From NCBI GenBank assembly GCA_020072815.1, contig JAIQGE010000023.1:98181-162180 (forward strand): a stretch of DNA of 64,000 nucleotides, given 5' to 3'. This DNA comes from Terriglobia bacterium (GTDB lineage: Bacteria > Acidobacteriota > Terriglobia > Terriglobales > Acidobacteriaceae). The position numbers were made by a program, and so were the translations under genes. How positions within the stretch are numbered: position 1 is the stretch's first letter; the number at the start of each line of letters is the position of its first letter. The notes beneath the pieces were generated by a model. It was not told the DNA's origin. It saw only the letters and a list, made by a program, of their open reading frames with translations, and made no database searches. This document shows, piece by piece, positions 25,443 to 35,187 of the stretch.

Positions 25443-26695
25443 TGCCGCCTTGCATGTGCCGGCTGGGCGGCTTGCGATGTGCCACCCGCATCGGTTTCGG
25501 TTTCGTCGCCGCCGGTCACCAGGCCTGCCAGTTCCGCCAGCCGGGCGTCATGGGAATAAAGCTTCTGCACGCGCAGCCTGAGTTCTTCGGGGGCGTGGGC
25601 CGGCAACTTGCCGGAGACGAAGGCCGCCACCACGTCCGCAATGCCATTTTCATCCGCCGACCGTGCCAGCCAGCGCGGCTCGAAGTTGCGCAGCATCTCC
25701 GGGATCGCCGCCACCGGCGTCGCCAGCACCGGACGTCCGCAGGCCAGCGCCTCCAGCGCGATAATGCCGAAGCATTCAAGTTCGGCGGTGGGCAAGACAA
25801 AGGCGTCGCACGCTCCATACATCATGGGAAGCTCAGCAGCCGGCACCCGGCCCACGAAGCGGACCGAGTCACCCAGCTCCAGGCTGATCGCCAGTTGCTG
25901 AAGTTCCTCACGCAGCGGGCCGTCGCCGCCGACGATCACCTGCATCGCCTGGCCCTGGTCGCGCAGCCGGCGGACCGCGCGGAGGAGCCGGTCCAGCCCC
26001 ATGCGTGGCACCAGCCGGCGCAAGGTGAACAGCACCGGGACATCCAGCGGCCAGCCCAGAGATTTTTTGGCCGCGTCGCGGTCTTCGATGATGCGGAATT
26101 CGTCCAAGTCTACCCAGCCGGGGAAGACCCGCACCCTGGCCGCGACTTCCTCTCCATGGATCCTGATCAGTTGCTGCCGGGTAAACTCCGAATCTGACGT
26201 TACCGCCGTCGAGCGCACCAGGCACTGGCGCTCCATGCGCCTCACCAGCGGCAGGCCAAATGCGCGACGCACCCTCCCAGCCAGCGTACGCCGCGGCCAG
26301 CTGATCTCCATCTCCATGCTCACCGGGGAATGCACGCTATAAAACGTGCGCGCGTGATTTCCAAACAGTTCACAGGCAGCCAGGTAACTCAGGGGCGCGT
26401 GGCCGTGTACCACTTCCACCCCGCCGGCAATGTGCCTGCGCATTGCGTCCTTGGCGGCCCGCTGATGGCCCCAGGCCCTGCGCGGATCAGCCAGATGGAA
26501 ATCCCGCAGCGGATAGCGCAGCAAGCTGAGTCCGTTCACCTGCTCGAACTCCGGCGAAGCCGCGTCAACCGACGGCGCCAGCATAAAGACCCGATGTCCG
26601 GCCGCGGCCAGGTAGCGCGCTTCGTCATACGCAAGACGTGAGGAACCGCTAGGCCGGTCCGTGTAGTGCTGAATGCTGGTGATGAGGATGTTCAC
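25439..26695 (-). CDS. GT4-family glycosyltransferase
   Basis: The 418-residue GT-B enzyme starts NILITSIQHYTDRPSGSSRL (glycine-rich acceptor loop). It has VFPGWVDLDEF between domains, and VLFTLRRLVPRMGLDRLLRA, VGGDGPLREELQQLA and TAELECFGIIALEALACGRPVLA (E-x7-E) in the donor domain. This is a canonical GT4 retaining transferase. The gene overlaps both neighbours by 4 bp, indicating tight translational coupling in the EPS operon. Confidence 0.9.
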   Translation of the reverse strand: MNILITSIQHYTDRPSGSSRLAYDEARYLAAAGHRVFMLAPSVDAASPEFEQVNGLSLLRYPLRDFHLADPRRAWGHQRAAKDAMRRHIAGGVEVVHGHAPLSYLAACELFGNHARTFYSVHSPVSMEMEISWPRRTLAGRVRRAFGLPLVRRMERQCLVRSTAVTSDSEFTRQQLIRIHGEEVAARVRVFPGWVDLDEFRIIEDRDAAKKSLGWPLDVPVLFTLRRLVPRMGLDRLLRAVRRLRDQGQAMQVIVGGDGPLREELQQLAISLELGDSVRFVGRVPAAELPMMYGACDAFVLPTAELECFGIIALEALACGRPVLATPVAAIPEMLRNFEPRWLARSADENGIADVVAAFVSGKLPAHAPEELRLRVQKLYSHDARLAELAGLVTGGDETETDAGGTSQAAQPAHARRQ

Positions 26696-27333
26696 GGCAA
26701 TCTGGCAATTCTTGTGGCTGGATCTGGGCCCCCTTCGCGCACCTTCGTGGCTTCAATGTAAAGGCTCTCGTCTCGGCGCTCGGGGATCTCGATCTGCTCG
26801 ATGCCGGGGATTGCGCTCACGCGGAACTCGCGTACATGCGGGTTGTACCCGGTTTCACTCATGAGATGCAGGAGCGATCTGGCATCAAACATTTGCTGAT
26901 GATGCGCGCCTGGGTGAAACAATCCTCTCACCGTGCTTCTTAACATCAGTCGGTCGATAAAGGCGTGCGAAGCAAGGGGAGAAGGATCTTTGAGATACCC
27001 ATCAACGAGTTTGCTGAGGTCAGGAACTGCGACACGGATAATGCCGGAAGGTTTCAGCGCCCGATGGCAATTCTTAAGGAGGTCCGAGGCCGCTTCATAT
27101 GAAAAATGTTCGAAAGTGTGCGACGAGTAAATGTAATCGATGCTCTCCGCAGCAAACGGGAACCTTTTGAGGACGTCAATCCGTCTAACATCCCGCGGCC
27201 AGGGAGGAGCAAATCGCCTCAGTACCGGAATACGGGAAATTGGAATAGTGGGCGAGTTGTCAATGTTAACCCAGCCCGCAGCGCCGGATAAGCCACAGCC
27301 TATGTTCAAACCCGAAAATGACATCTCCGCCAT
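26692..27333 (-). CDS. Class I SAM-dependent methyltransferase
   Basis: The 213-residue protein has motif I variant LNIGCGLSGAAGWVNID. A mid-domain FPFAAESIDYIYSSHTFEHF (motif II/post-II region) and an ALKPSGIIRVAVPDLSKLV segment follow, a type common in polysaccharide loci. It probably methylates a sugar or terminates the growing chain. Its stop overlaps the following glycosyltransferase start (ATGA). Confidence 0.85.
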   Translation of the reverse strand: MAEMSFSGLNIGCGLSGAAGWVNIDNSPTIPISRIPVLRRFAPPWPRDVRRIDVLKRFPFAAESIDYIYSSHTFEHFSYEAASDLLKNCHRALKPSGIIRVAVPDLSKLVDGYLKDPSPLASHAFIDRLMLRSTVRGLFHPGAHHQQMFDARSLLHLMSETGYNPHVREFRVSAIPGIEQIEIPERRDESLYIEATKVREGGPDPATRIARLP

Positions 27334-27383
27334 ATTCTAGCGCGTCTCTTGCCAATCCCAAGATGTTCACGAATCAAGGCCAC

Positions 27384-28862
27384 CTAGGCCCGCTGAGGAA
27401 CCGGCATCCGGCGCAGGACCACAGGGGAAGTCCGCGGCTTGAGCGACCCATAGGCTGCCCAGCCGATTACGGAGAGTGCGACGATGGTCTTCATGAGCGA
27501 AGTCCAAAAGGGGAAAGCACCCGTTTCCAGCCAGAAGCAGGTTAGAAGGAGGACTGAGTACTTGAGCACCTGGTACTTTGAAACCACACCATTCAATGAG
27601 TTTGTAAATCTCTGGGCAAAAAGACCGAGTACAAACATACCCACTACGATTCCGGGTAACCCAGCATAGATGTAGCAGTCGCCGATATATGGTAGGTTCG
27701 TCGCGGTTGCCCTTCCTTTTCCGAGAAGATCGCTGAAACGCGCCGCTTGGTCCAGGATCGGCTTGGATGGCCAGATTACACGCGGCACAAAAGGATAGAA
27801 GGGGACCATCCACAACCGCTCATCACCATGAATCTCAGATGCCTTGCCTCCCATATTGATTAGCATGGCGAAAGTCGGCAGTGTATCGAAACGACTAACA
27901 GTGCTGTCAGAGCCACTTTGAAGCCAATCGCTGGAGCTCCCTTGAGTCTGTGACCCACTGGCAACCGCGAGACTCAGAGCCTGAGCGGCCGCCCCAAAAT
28001 CCGTGACCTCAATCGCATAGTCTCCCCTTATCAGAGCACGATACGCATTGGAAAAAGGATAGATGATCACCAGTCCCAGAACCGTAGCAATAAGCCATTT
28101 CCTGGCTAATTTCCCCTGTTGAATCGTGGACACGAGAGCTACAGCGAGGAAATTAGTTAGCAAAATTATCTTCATGCCGGAAATCAGACCCCACACGCAT
28201 TCAGAGAAAAACACGCCCCAGAATAACCATCGCGCCAACCGATTCGAGGGATCAGAAAACTTCTCGATGCCCAAGATCAGCAGGCTAAAGGTGGCAAACT
28301 GAGCGCCAAAGTTGAATAACTGAGCGTCGGCAAGGTTATCCCAGTAGACATCAAGTGATTGGGTGTAGGCGAAAAGCTGTGACTGCAGCAGGTAGAGCTT
28401 GCAACCAAAACCGACCGCATACATAACTAGGGCAACGGCAACGATTCGGCCGCGACTATTCTGCTCCCGTGTTATTACGGGCCGGAGGCGATGCTTGGGT
28501 TCTAAGACTTTACAGCCCGTCCAAAAAGCTACCATGCCTACGATCACCAAGAGAAGTGCGGTTACGAGGGAGCTCTCATCAACCGGAGTATGAGGGTCTA
28601 GTCTGTCTGGGTCGAAAAAAACCTCCAAAGGACCGAATCCGTAAGTCAAAAGCATGATTACGGTGACATAAACCGGCAGGTCAAAAATTCGGGCCAGTTC
28701 AAACTTCCCCGAACTCAGGACGTAAAACAGCGACAGTGCTACAAAGCAGGCTAGTAGCAAAAAAAACAATGTGGCAGTCGAGCTGCCAACGAGACTGATT
28801 GTCACCACGACCACCGCACACGCGGCGCCAAACGTGAGCGACTTGGATAAAATAGATCTCAA
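27384..28862 (-). CDS. Wzy-like oligosaccharide repeat-unit polymerase
   Basis: The 492-residue protein is almost entirely hydrophobic, with ten or more predicted membrane helices. A large loop in the C-terminal half contains RLWMVPFYPFVPRVIWPSKP, typical of O-antigen polymerase/ligase-type proteins. It lies between glycosyltransferase genes and a flippase gene, so polymerisation of undecaprenyl-linked repeats in the periplasm is the natural role. Sequence conservation in this family is poor, so the call depends on topology and context. Confidence 0.75.
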   Translation of the reverse strand: MRSILSKSLTFGAACAVVVVTISLVGSSTATLFFLLLACFVALSLFYVLSSGKFELARIFDLPVYVTVIMLLTYGFGPLEVFFDPDRLDPHTPVDESSLVTALLLVIVGMVAFWTGCKVLEPKHRLRPVITREQNSRGRIVAVALVMYAVGFGCKLYLLQSQLFAYTQSLDVYWDNLADAQLFNFGAQFATFSLLILGIEKFSDPSNRLARWLFWGVFFSECVWGLISGMKIILLTNFLAVALVSTIQQGKLARKWLIATVLGLVIIYPFSNAYRALIRGDYAIEVTDFGAAAQALSLAVASGSQTQGSSSDWLQSGSDSTVSRFDTLPTFAMLINMGGKASEIHGDERLWMVPFYPFVPRVIWPSKPILDQAARFSDLLGKGRATATNLPYIGDCYIYAGLPGIVVGMFVLGLFAQRFTNSLNGVVSKYQVLKYSVLLLTCFWLETGAFPFWTSLMKTIVALSVIGWAAYGSLKPRTSPVVLRRMPVPQRA

Positions 28863-28898
28863 TACATCCTTTCCGAACGCCCAACGATCCGCCTAATT

Positions 28899-30023
28899 CT
28901 ACTTCAAGTTTTGACCCCGCTCCGGAGAACCTGAAGTTCCTGCACAAACCACGCTTGAAAGAAGCGGCGGCATGGGAATGCCGTGGCGCTCACCATGCCA
29001 GCGGATAAGCTCGGACATCCGACTGTCATAGGAGTAGGCAGGGACGCAGCGAGCGTGGCCGGCGCGGGCGGTTCGTTCACGCTCTTCCGGGTTCGCCAGA
29101 TAATAGTCAATCTTTTCTGCCAATTCCTGGGCTGACTCGAAACATTCGATTTCTTTGCCTTCTTCGTATAGTCCCAGGACCTCAGGATTGCGCTCGTGCA
29201 ACATGAAACCGCCGCAAGCGGGAATAATGTAGGTGCGGCTCGTGGTGTGATCGCCCTGCGACGCACCCTGGACTTGACCGGACATGATGGCCAGATTGAT
29301 CTTCGCTGCCTGGATTGCCCGGGTATAGCTTTCACCCAGCAGCGGAAGACCTTGGACGCATCTCCGCAGTTCTTTCGTTCGGCAACGCTCCTTCCAGCCG
29401 CCTCCCCAGGTGCGCAAATTGAGATTTGGGCGCAGATGCAGCAGGCCTTTGACCGCCTCTTCTTTGTAGGCCGTGTGCGTCGCAATAAAGCTCACGTCGC
29501 ACCCAAAATCCTGAATGTCCCTGGGGTCGAGCTTTACCATTTTGTGCAATTCGGGATCATAGCCGTGCGGCACAAAGCATCCGGCCTTCAATTTGAGCTG
29601 CCGGGACACGTCCTTATACCAGAAAGGCTTGGTATAGAACACGCAGTCATACTCGGGAAGCGACTGCGGAATCCATTTGCCATGGGAAAAAGCCGACGTG
29701 TCAGGATAGTAGTTGTAAAGGGCCGCTCCCCTGGCGCCGATGGCTTTTAAGGTATTGGCCAGAACAAAATTGCCTTTGAAGGCCAGCAATATGTCCGGCT
29801 TAAACTGTTCTGCTGTTGCCAGAATGTAGTCGTTGAATTCCCGTACCAGTCTGGGTCTTACCAGGCGGCCGACAACACGCGAGGCGAACAATCTCGGCTG
29901 CGGGAAAAAAGTTTGAGCGTCAACATCAAGGACGTTGCAGCCGAGCCGTCGCAGGGCCTCCGCACAAGACCGTGCGTTGCTGCCGTACCAGTTCTCGCCT
30001 ATGAACAATATGCGTAACATCAA
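28899..30023 (-). CDS. CgeB-like GT-B glycosyltransferase
   Basis: The 374-residue protein begins LRILFIGENWYGSNARS. It has FKPDILLAFKGNFV and YNYYPDTSAF in the first domain. The second domain has TSRTYIIPACGGFMLHERNPEVL and EIECFESAQELAEKIDYYL. This is the pattern of CgeB/spore-maturation-type glycosyltransferases of polysaccharide loci. The start codon overlaps the stop of the upstream glycosyltransferase gene by 4 bp. Confidence 0.8.
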   Translation of the reverse strand: MMLRILFIGENWYGSNARSCAEALRRLGCNVLDVDAQTFFPQPRLFASRVVGRLVRPRLVREFNDYILATAEQFKPDILLAFKGNFVLANTLKAIGARGAALYNYYPDTSAFSHGKWIPQSLPEYDCVFYTKPFWYKDVSRQLKLKAGCFVPHGYDPELHKMVKLDPRDIQDFGCDVSFIATHTAYKEEAVKGLLHLRPNLNLRTWGGGWKERCRTKELRRCVQGLPLLGESYTRAIQAAKINLAIMSGQVQGASQGDHTTSRTYIIPACGGFMLHERNPEVLGLYEEGKEIECFESAQELAEKIDYYLANPEERERTARAGHARCVPAYSYDSRMSELIRWHGERHGIPMPPLLSSVVCAGTSGSPERGQNLK

Positions 30024-31303
30024 TTTGACGGATTCCGGGTAGACATGGTTTCTTGTCGCGGCGCAACGGCCGCCAAGCAGGCCGCCAGCGCTTCAACATC
30101 CTGATCGTAACTCCAATGCTCGATGATGGCTCGCGACCTGTCCGCCATCTGCTTTCTCAAGGCTGTGTCCCGGACCAGCGTGGCCAGGAGACTGGCCAGT
30201 TGTTGCACGTCGCCATAAGGGAAAATAAAACCGTTCTCCCGGTCTTTGACCAGGTCGCCGCCCGCTCCCACTCTGTCGGAAGCAATCACCGGGAGGCCGA
30301 AGCACATGGCTTCATTCACCGTCAGCCCCCACGGTTCAAACTCTGACGGCAGGACAAAAATATCTGCCGCGGCGTAAAACTCCGGCAGCTCGCTCTGGTT
30401 CTTGAAACCGGCAAAATGAACGTTGCGAACGTCCTTTTTTGCTACATGCTCCTGGAGCGGCGCCTTGAGCGGGCCGTCGCCGACAAAGACCAGGCTCGCC
30501 TCCTGCTGCAACGGCGCGAAAGCCGTCAGCAGATCAAGGGGCCGCTTTACGTCCGACAGCTTGCCGCAAAACAAGATCACCGGCAACCCTGGCGGAACTC
30601 CGATCCTCTGTCTGACCGCTTCGCGCGAGCCGCGCAGCCTTTCTGCCGCGGCAAAGAAAAACGCGTTGTTCACCGCAAACGGCACGAGAAAGATCTTGTT
30701 CTCCGGCGCGCCAAAGCCCTTGTAGAAGTTTGCGTTGTGCGTCCCGATCGCCAGGAAGCCCCGTATGCACTTGAATAACGGGACCAGCACTGCTTTCTTC
30801 ATGGCCCGCTTCCAAAGCGGAACCGGACGGAGAGGATTGCTGTCACCTCGCATCAGTATGGGAACCTTCAAAACCAGGGCGGCCATGATCGCGGCCCAGA
30901 TGGTGCATGTTGCCCAGCCATGCACCAGCAGAGCGTCAAACTTTCCTTTCCGAATCTTGGAGACAATTTGCGGGTTGATGGCGCCCCAGAAGCCCGACGC
31001 GCCCGGCCGGCTCAGGTTGCGCAGAAATTGGAACTTGTATCCCTGAAGCAGATCAATGTCCCATTTCACTTCGCGCCCAAATCCTGAATCCATGTATGGC
31101 TTGGCCCCGCTGTCGGAACAAAAAAAGACTTCTACATCAAAAGCGGGATGCGCGCCCAGCGCCTTAAATAGTGGGTCTTGATACTGTATGACGTGAGAAG
31201 CCAGAATCGCCAGGCGATAGCGGCGTTCAGGAGCCGGTCCGTTGCCGGGCGCTGTCACCTGTCCCCTGGCGTCTTCCAGCGGTGCGACGGCGTTGCGGGT
31301 CAT
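30020..31303 (-). CDS. GT4-family glycosyltransferase
   Basis: The 427-residue gene starts at the ATG at 31303. A longer open frame to 31708 is only antisense to the flippase gene, and ATG 31303 overlaps the flippase stop (ATGA). The acceptor domain shows LAILASHVIQYQDPLFKAL. The donor domain shows VILFCGKLSDVKRPLDLL, VFVGDGPLKAPLQEHV and LPSEFEPWGLTVNEAMCFGLPVIASD with the E-x7-E pair. It adds one sugar of the repeat unit in the cytoplasm. Confidence 0.88.
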   Translation of the reverse strand: MTRNAVAPLEDARGQVTAPGNGPAPERRYRLAILASHVIQYQDPLFKALGAHPAFDVEVFFCSDSGAKPYMDSGFGREVKWDIDLLQGYKFQFLRNLSRPGASGFWGAINPQIVSKIRKGKFDALLVHGWATCTIWAAIMAALVLKVPILMRGDSNPLRPVPLWKRAMKKAVLVPLFKCIRGFLAIGTHNANFYKGFGAPENKIFLVPFAVNNAFFFAAAERLRGSREAVRQRIGVPPGLPVILFCGKLSDVKRPLDLLTAFAPLQQEASLVFVGDGPLKAPLQEHVAKKDVRNVHFAGFKNQSELPEFYAAADIFVLPSEFEPWGLTVNEAMCFGLPVIASDRVGAGGDLVKDRENGFIFPYGDVQQLASLLATLVRDTALRKQMADRSRAIIEHWSYDQDVEALAACLAAVAPRQETMSTRNPSN

Positions 31304-32700
31304 GCCGAGGTGACTCCCGGCAGGTCGGTGATCATCTGGCGCGCGGGCAGAACCAAGTCCCGAATCCTGAGCTGCAAGAATGCAACAGAAAGCACCAGCA
31401 TCACCACGAAACTTACGGTGTACGCAACGCTGGAAACAATGGCGGCTCCGATGTAACCGTATCGCGGCACCAGCAACATGAGTCCGATGAAGGTGACCGC
31501 CAAGCCCACGCCCTCGGCATACGACGGCAATGAAGGCTTGCCCATGGCGTTGGCCCCGTTGTAAAGCACTTGATTCAATCCCAGCGCCACCATCCCGGGG
31601 AGAAGCAGCCGGCAGGCCAGGACCGACCCGGCGAACCTGGGACCAAGAAGGGTAGAGATGAGAATGGGCGCCGCAAAAAACAGCCCGCAACACCCCGCCA
31701 GCAACCATATCAGCGACGCGCGGAATGAGCGGCTGATGGTGTGTCTGGCCTGGGCGTCTGACTGGCCGGAGCCTCGGGAGAAAGTGACCAGGCCCGCGGC
31801 CGCCGGGAAGAAGCTCACACTCATGGCCAGGGCCACGGCCATCGCGTACAAACCAAGTTCCTGCGCCGGGATCAGCAGCGCGAGTATCAGCTGGTCCACG
31901 CGCTGATTCAAATATGAAGTCAAGTTGGCCAGGTGGGTTTGCAGCCCGTAGCCCAGCAGTTTCTTGCCGACCTCTGTGCGAAACACGAATGCGGGATGCT
32001 CACGGCGGTAAAGAAAAACCAGTCCGGCGGCGAAGGCTGCTACAAATCCGATGACCTGCGTTGCCACTACCGCTTGCAGGCTGAAGCGCCCGAGCGCCCA
32101 CAGTCCCAGCAAACCAAACGTGTAGCAGGCCGGAGAAATCAATCGGACGATGTTGAAGCGAAGCAAATCGCCCGCGCCTTGCAACACATTCCCAGGAAGG
32201 CCACCGAGAAGCAGCGCCGGTGTGGTCATCAAAAAGAACAATCCAAGCCGCTGCACGCTGGCCGGGTAATGGCGAAGCAGCACAGGCATCAGCGCCAATC
32301 CAACAATTACAACCAGAAGAGACTGGATAACGCCCAGGACGCTGGCGGCCGTCCAGACCTCAGAGATAGAGTGCTGTCGCCTGCCGGTGTAGAAGACGAT
32401 TGCCTGGTTCAGTCCCAGCGATGCGAAAAACACGAAGGCCATGGGCCAAAGCGTGATCGCTGCCAACTCACCCCGGCCTTGTGGACCCAGCATCCGCCCA
32501 CTCACTAGACCAGACACAAGCCCCAGAGCAAGCATGGCGAACTGCGCGGCCACCGTTCCCAGAAGGGCAGGCCGCCTTCGCCACCAGACGGTGGGGGCAA
32601 GCGCATTCTCCGCGGGGAGCACGACTACGCCGTCACAAGTCGTCTCCTGGGCCAGACCTGATTCTGTTTTTTGGTCTGCGGCAAACTTCATTGTTCCCAC
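31300..32700 (-). CDS. wzx: Wzx-like flippase (MATE/PST superfamily)
   Basis: The 466-residue protein has about 12-14 membrane helices and starts at GTG 32700 (AGGA close upstream) or ATG 32691. Helix 1-2 has the PST signature LGLVSGLVSGRMLGPQGRGELAAI. The middle RVDQLILALLIPAQELGLYAMA is typical of Wzx-like exporters. It flips the lipid-linked repeat unit across the inner membrane for polymerisation by the Wzy-like protein. It lies 4 bp after the Wzz-like gene. Confidence 0.88.
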   Translation of the reverse strand: MGTMKFAADQKTESGLAQETTCDGVVVLPAENALAPTVWWRRRPALLGTVAAQFAMLALGLVSGLVSGRMLGPQGRGELAAITLWPMAFVFFASLGLNQAIVFYTGRRQHSISEVWTAASVLGVIQSLLVVIVGLALMPVLLRHYPASVQRLGLFFLMTTPALLLGGLPGNVLQGAGDLLRFNIVRLISPACYTFGLLGLWALGRFSLQAVVATQVIGFVAAFAAGLVFLYRREHPAFVFRTEVGKKLLGYGLQTHLANLTSYLNQRVDQLILALLIPAQELGLYAMAVALAMSVSFFPAAAGLVTFSRGSGQSDAQARHTISRSFRASLIWLLAGCCGLFFAAPILISTLLGPRFAGSVLACRLLLPGMVALGLNQVLYNGANAMGKPSLPSYAEGVGLAVTFIGLMLLVPRYGYIGAAIVSSVAYTVSFVVMLVLSVAFLQLRIRDLVLPARQMITDLPGVTSA

Positions 32701-32704
32701 ATTC

Positions 32705-33934
32705 CTAGGACTCTCGCGCCTGTGAACGCCAAGTCAGCCTGGATCTGAGCAACTGCAGTGAAGCCATCGTGGCCGGATCAGCTTTGATACGCTCGCTGAA
32801 AAAAGCAAAAGCGATGGCCAGCAGGAAAGCCACGAAGGCGGTCGTCAACACAATGATTGCCCGCTGCGGCGCAGACTTCAGTTCCGGCGGCTCGGCTTTG
32901 TCCAGGATCTGGACGATGGCGGAGTCCCGTGCTTCTTCCAGCCGGGCGGTTTCGTATTGCCGCGACAGCAGTTCATACAGCGCTTCCCGGTACTTGACTT
33001 CGCGCAGGCTGCGCAGGTATTCGAGAGCGGCTTCCGGCACCTTTTTTACGGCGACGTCAACCACCGATTTGCCGTTCTGTCCGGCCTCCACGCGGGCCAA
33101 TTCGGTCCGCAGGGCGGCCAGTTCGGTCTGTGCGCGGATGAAGTCAGGATTGCCGGGCGTGGCGTAAGAGCGCATGGCCTCCACCTGGGCCTCTTGCGCA
33201 GCCGCGCGCGCATGCAAGCCGGCAAGAAGTTCAATCACCACTCTGGACTGGCTATCCACCTGCAGGATGCCGGTCTTCTCCTGCGTTTGTTTCATGGCCA
33301 GTTCGGCCTGGGACAGCTCGTCGGCGGCTTTCTGCACTTCGCGCTCAAAGAACAGCCGGCGCTTGGCGGCGTCGGTTACCGCGAGGGTCCTGGTGAGCTT
33401 CTCCAGTTCCTCAACGTAGCCGTTGGCCAGGCTGGCGGCCCGGCGGGGATCGTGGTCGGTGACCGAGATGGTGATGCCGCCCTCGCGTCCGGAGGTGATC
33501 TGGCTGTTCGCCGCCAGTTTTTTGCGGGCGTTGACGCGCATTTTTGAGTTGTAGACCGACAAGAGGGAAAAACGGTCAACAATGGCGTCGGCGACGGTGC
33601 GGCTCTTGAGGATGTAGATGTAGACGTCACCCGGGTTGCGCAGGCCCAGGTCGCGGCCGGCGATGGCGGCCAGCGGCGTCAACTGGCCCAGCATCGAAAC
33701 TGCCGACTGCCCCTGCTGCGGCGGCATGATCTTGGCATTGGCCGTATAACTCTTGGGCCACAGCAGGGAAACCACAATCGCCAGCACGGTGGCGATTCCC
33801 ACAAAATAAAAGATGAATCGCTTCCAGTCCGCCAATTTAATGGCCAGTTCAAGAAAGCTGACCCGCGGCTCGGCAACCGCCTGCGCTTCCTGATCAGCTT
33901 GATATTCGTATTCTGCTTTTTCCTGTTCTGCCAT
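32705..33934 (-). CDS. wzz: Wzz/GumC-like chain-length determinant (no kinase domain)
   Basis: The 409-residue protein has an N-terminal Wzz domain with a helix at about 35-55 (FIFYFVGIATVLAIVVSLL) followed by YTANAKIMPPQQ. There is a long periplasmic coiled coil with AAQEAQVEAMRSYATPGNPDFI. A final transmembrane helix (AIIVLTTAFVAFLLAIAFAFF) is preceded by Pro-rich AEPPELKSAPQR. It controls polymer length and links to the SLBB outer-membrane channel. The cytoplasmic Walker-type BY-kinase normally fused to or following such proteins is absent here and elsewhere in the locus. It heads the minus-strand EPS operon. Confidence 0.88.
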   Translation of the reverse strand: MAEQEKAEYEYQADQEAQAVAEPRVSFLELAIKLADWKRFIFYFVGIATVLAIVVSLLWPKSYTANAKIMPPQQGQSAVSMLGQLTPLAAIAGRDLGLRNPGDVYIYILKSRTVADAIVDRFSLLSVYNSKMRVNARKKLAANSQITSGREGGITISVTDHDPRRAASLANGYVEELEKLTRTLAVTDAAKRRLFFEREVQKAADELSQAELAMKQTQEKTGILQVDSQSRVVIELLAGLHARAAAQEAQVEAMRSYATPGNPDFIRAQTELAALRTELARVEAGQNGKSVVDVAVKKVPEAALEYLRSLREVKYREALYELLSRQYETARLEEARDSAIVQILDKAEPPELKSAPQRAIIVLTTAFVAFLLAIAFAFFSERIKADPATMASLQLLRSRLTWRSQARES

Positions 33935-34231
33935 CTTTGAACTACCGGGACACTAAGCGTAGCGTTAGGCCACGCCATCTATGAACATGAAGACAGAGAT
34001 CATAATACAGCCCAGATGCCTGGATGGGAACTTCCCCGGTAACCGCAGTGGTAAAGGCGCCTGTGCTAACATTCGGGAACGAAAGCGGTCTTAGCCTGTG
34101 GCCCTGAAGCAACCTATTCTGCGACTGTCCTCCGCCCTGTTGGGGCGGCACAACCTATACAGGCTTTCGCGTTTCCTCATCAATGGCGCAAGGGGCGATG
34201 TTGGCGCGAGTCGGCCAGGAGGAAAGGTTTT

Positions 34232-35182
34232 ATGAAGGCCCTCATCACAGGCGGCGCGGGCTTCATTGGCTCCAACATCGCGGAGCTTCTGCGGGCGAAT
34301 GGTCATGACGTGACGGTGCTGGACAATCTGATGTCCGGCTACCAAGCCAACCTCGACGGGCTGGCGGTGCAGTTCATCCGCGGCGACGTACGCGACGCCC
34401 CGCTGGTCAGCAAGCTGGCGGCGGGCATGGACGTGATCTTCCACCTGGCCGCTTCGGTGGGCAACAAGCGCTCGCTTGACCATCCCATCACCGATTCCGA
34501 GATCAACGTGCTGGGAACGCTGAACGTGCTGGAAGCCGCTCGCCACGCCGGCGTGCCCAAGGTCGTTTTTTCCTCGTCAGCCGGGATCTTCGGCGAGTTG
34601 AAGACCCTGCCCATCCGCGAAGAACATCCCCTCGAGCCGGACACGCCTTATGGCGCCAGCAAGCTGGCCGGCGAAAAGCTCTGCCTAGCCTACTCCAAAC
34701 AGTATGCGCTGGAATGCGTGTGCCTGCGCTACTTCAACGTTTACGGACCGCGCCAGCAGTTTGACGCCTATGGGAACGTGATCCCCATCTTTGTCCACCA
34801 GATTCTGCGTGGCGAGCCCATCACCATTTTCGGCGACGGGGAGCAGACGCGGGACTTCATCAACGTCCGCGACGTGGCCCGGGCCAACTACGCTGCCGCC
34901 ACGGCCAAGGGCGTATGGGGCGCGTTCAACCTGGGCAGTGGGACGCGCATCACCATTAACCGGCTGGTGCAGTTGCTGCGCGAATGCTCGGGAATCACCT
35001 TCCCCGCCGACTATGGCCCCAAGCGCCCAGGCGATGTGCTCGACAGCCTGGCCGATATCAGCAAGGCAAGCAAAGAGCTTGGGTTTTCGCCCATCGTGAC
35101 CATGTACGCGGGGCTGCCCGAGTACGTCCAGTGGGCCAGGGCAAACATGGACAATCCGGTGGCGGCAGGTACCAACCAGTGA
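34232..35182 (+). CDS. NAD-dependent sugar epimerase/dehydratase (UDP-glucose 4-epimerase-like)
   Basis: The 316-residue SDR enzyme has a perfect GGAGFIGSN Rossmann motif, an SSSAGIFGE catalytic Ser region and YGASK (Tyr-x3-Lys). Its RYFNVYGPRQ and DGEQTRDFINVRDVA blocks are typical of GalE/WbpP-type UDP-hexose 4-epimerases. A strong GGAGGAAAG ribosome-binding site precedes the ATG. It is the first gene of the plus-strand sugar-nucleotide operon and diverges from wzz, the 297 bp between them holding both promoters. Confidence 0.85.
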   Translation: MKALITGGAGFIGSNIAELLRANGHDVTVLDNLMSGYQANLDGLAVQFIRGDVRDAPLVSKLAAGMDVIFHLAASVGNKRSLDHPITDSEINVLGTLNVLEAARHAGVPKVVFSSSAGIFGELKTLPIREEHPLEPDTPYGASKLAGEKLCLAYSKQYALECVCLRYFNVYGPRQQFDAYGNVIPIFVHQILRGEPITIFGDGEQTRDFINVRDVARANYAAATAKGVWGAFNLGSGTRITINRLVQLLRECSGITFPADYGPKRPGDVLDSLADISKASKELGFSPIVTMYAGLPEYVQWARANMDNPVAAGTNQ

Positions 35183-35187
35183 GCCAG

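Noticed and set aside
31304..31708. N-terminal extension of the glycosyltransferase at 30020
   Set aside because: It is antisense to the flippase gene; the ATG at 31303 overlaps the upstream stop as ATGA and starts the family homology.
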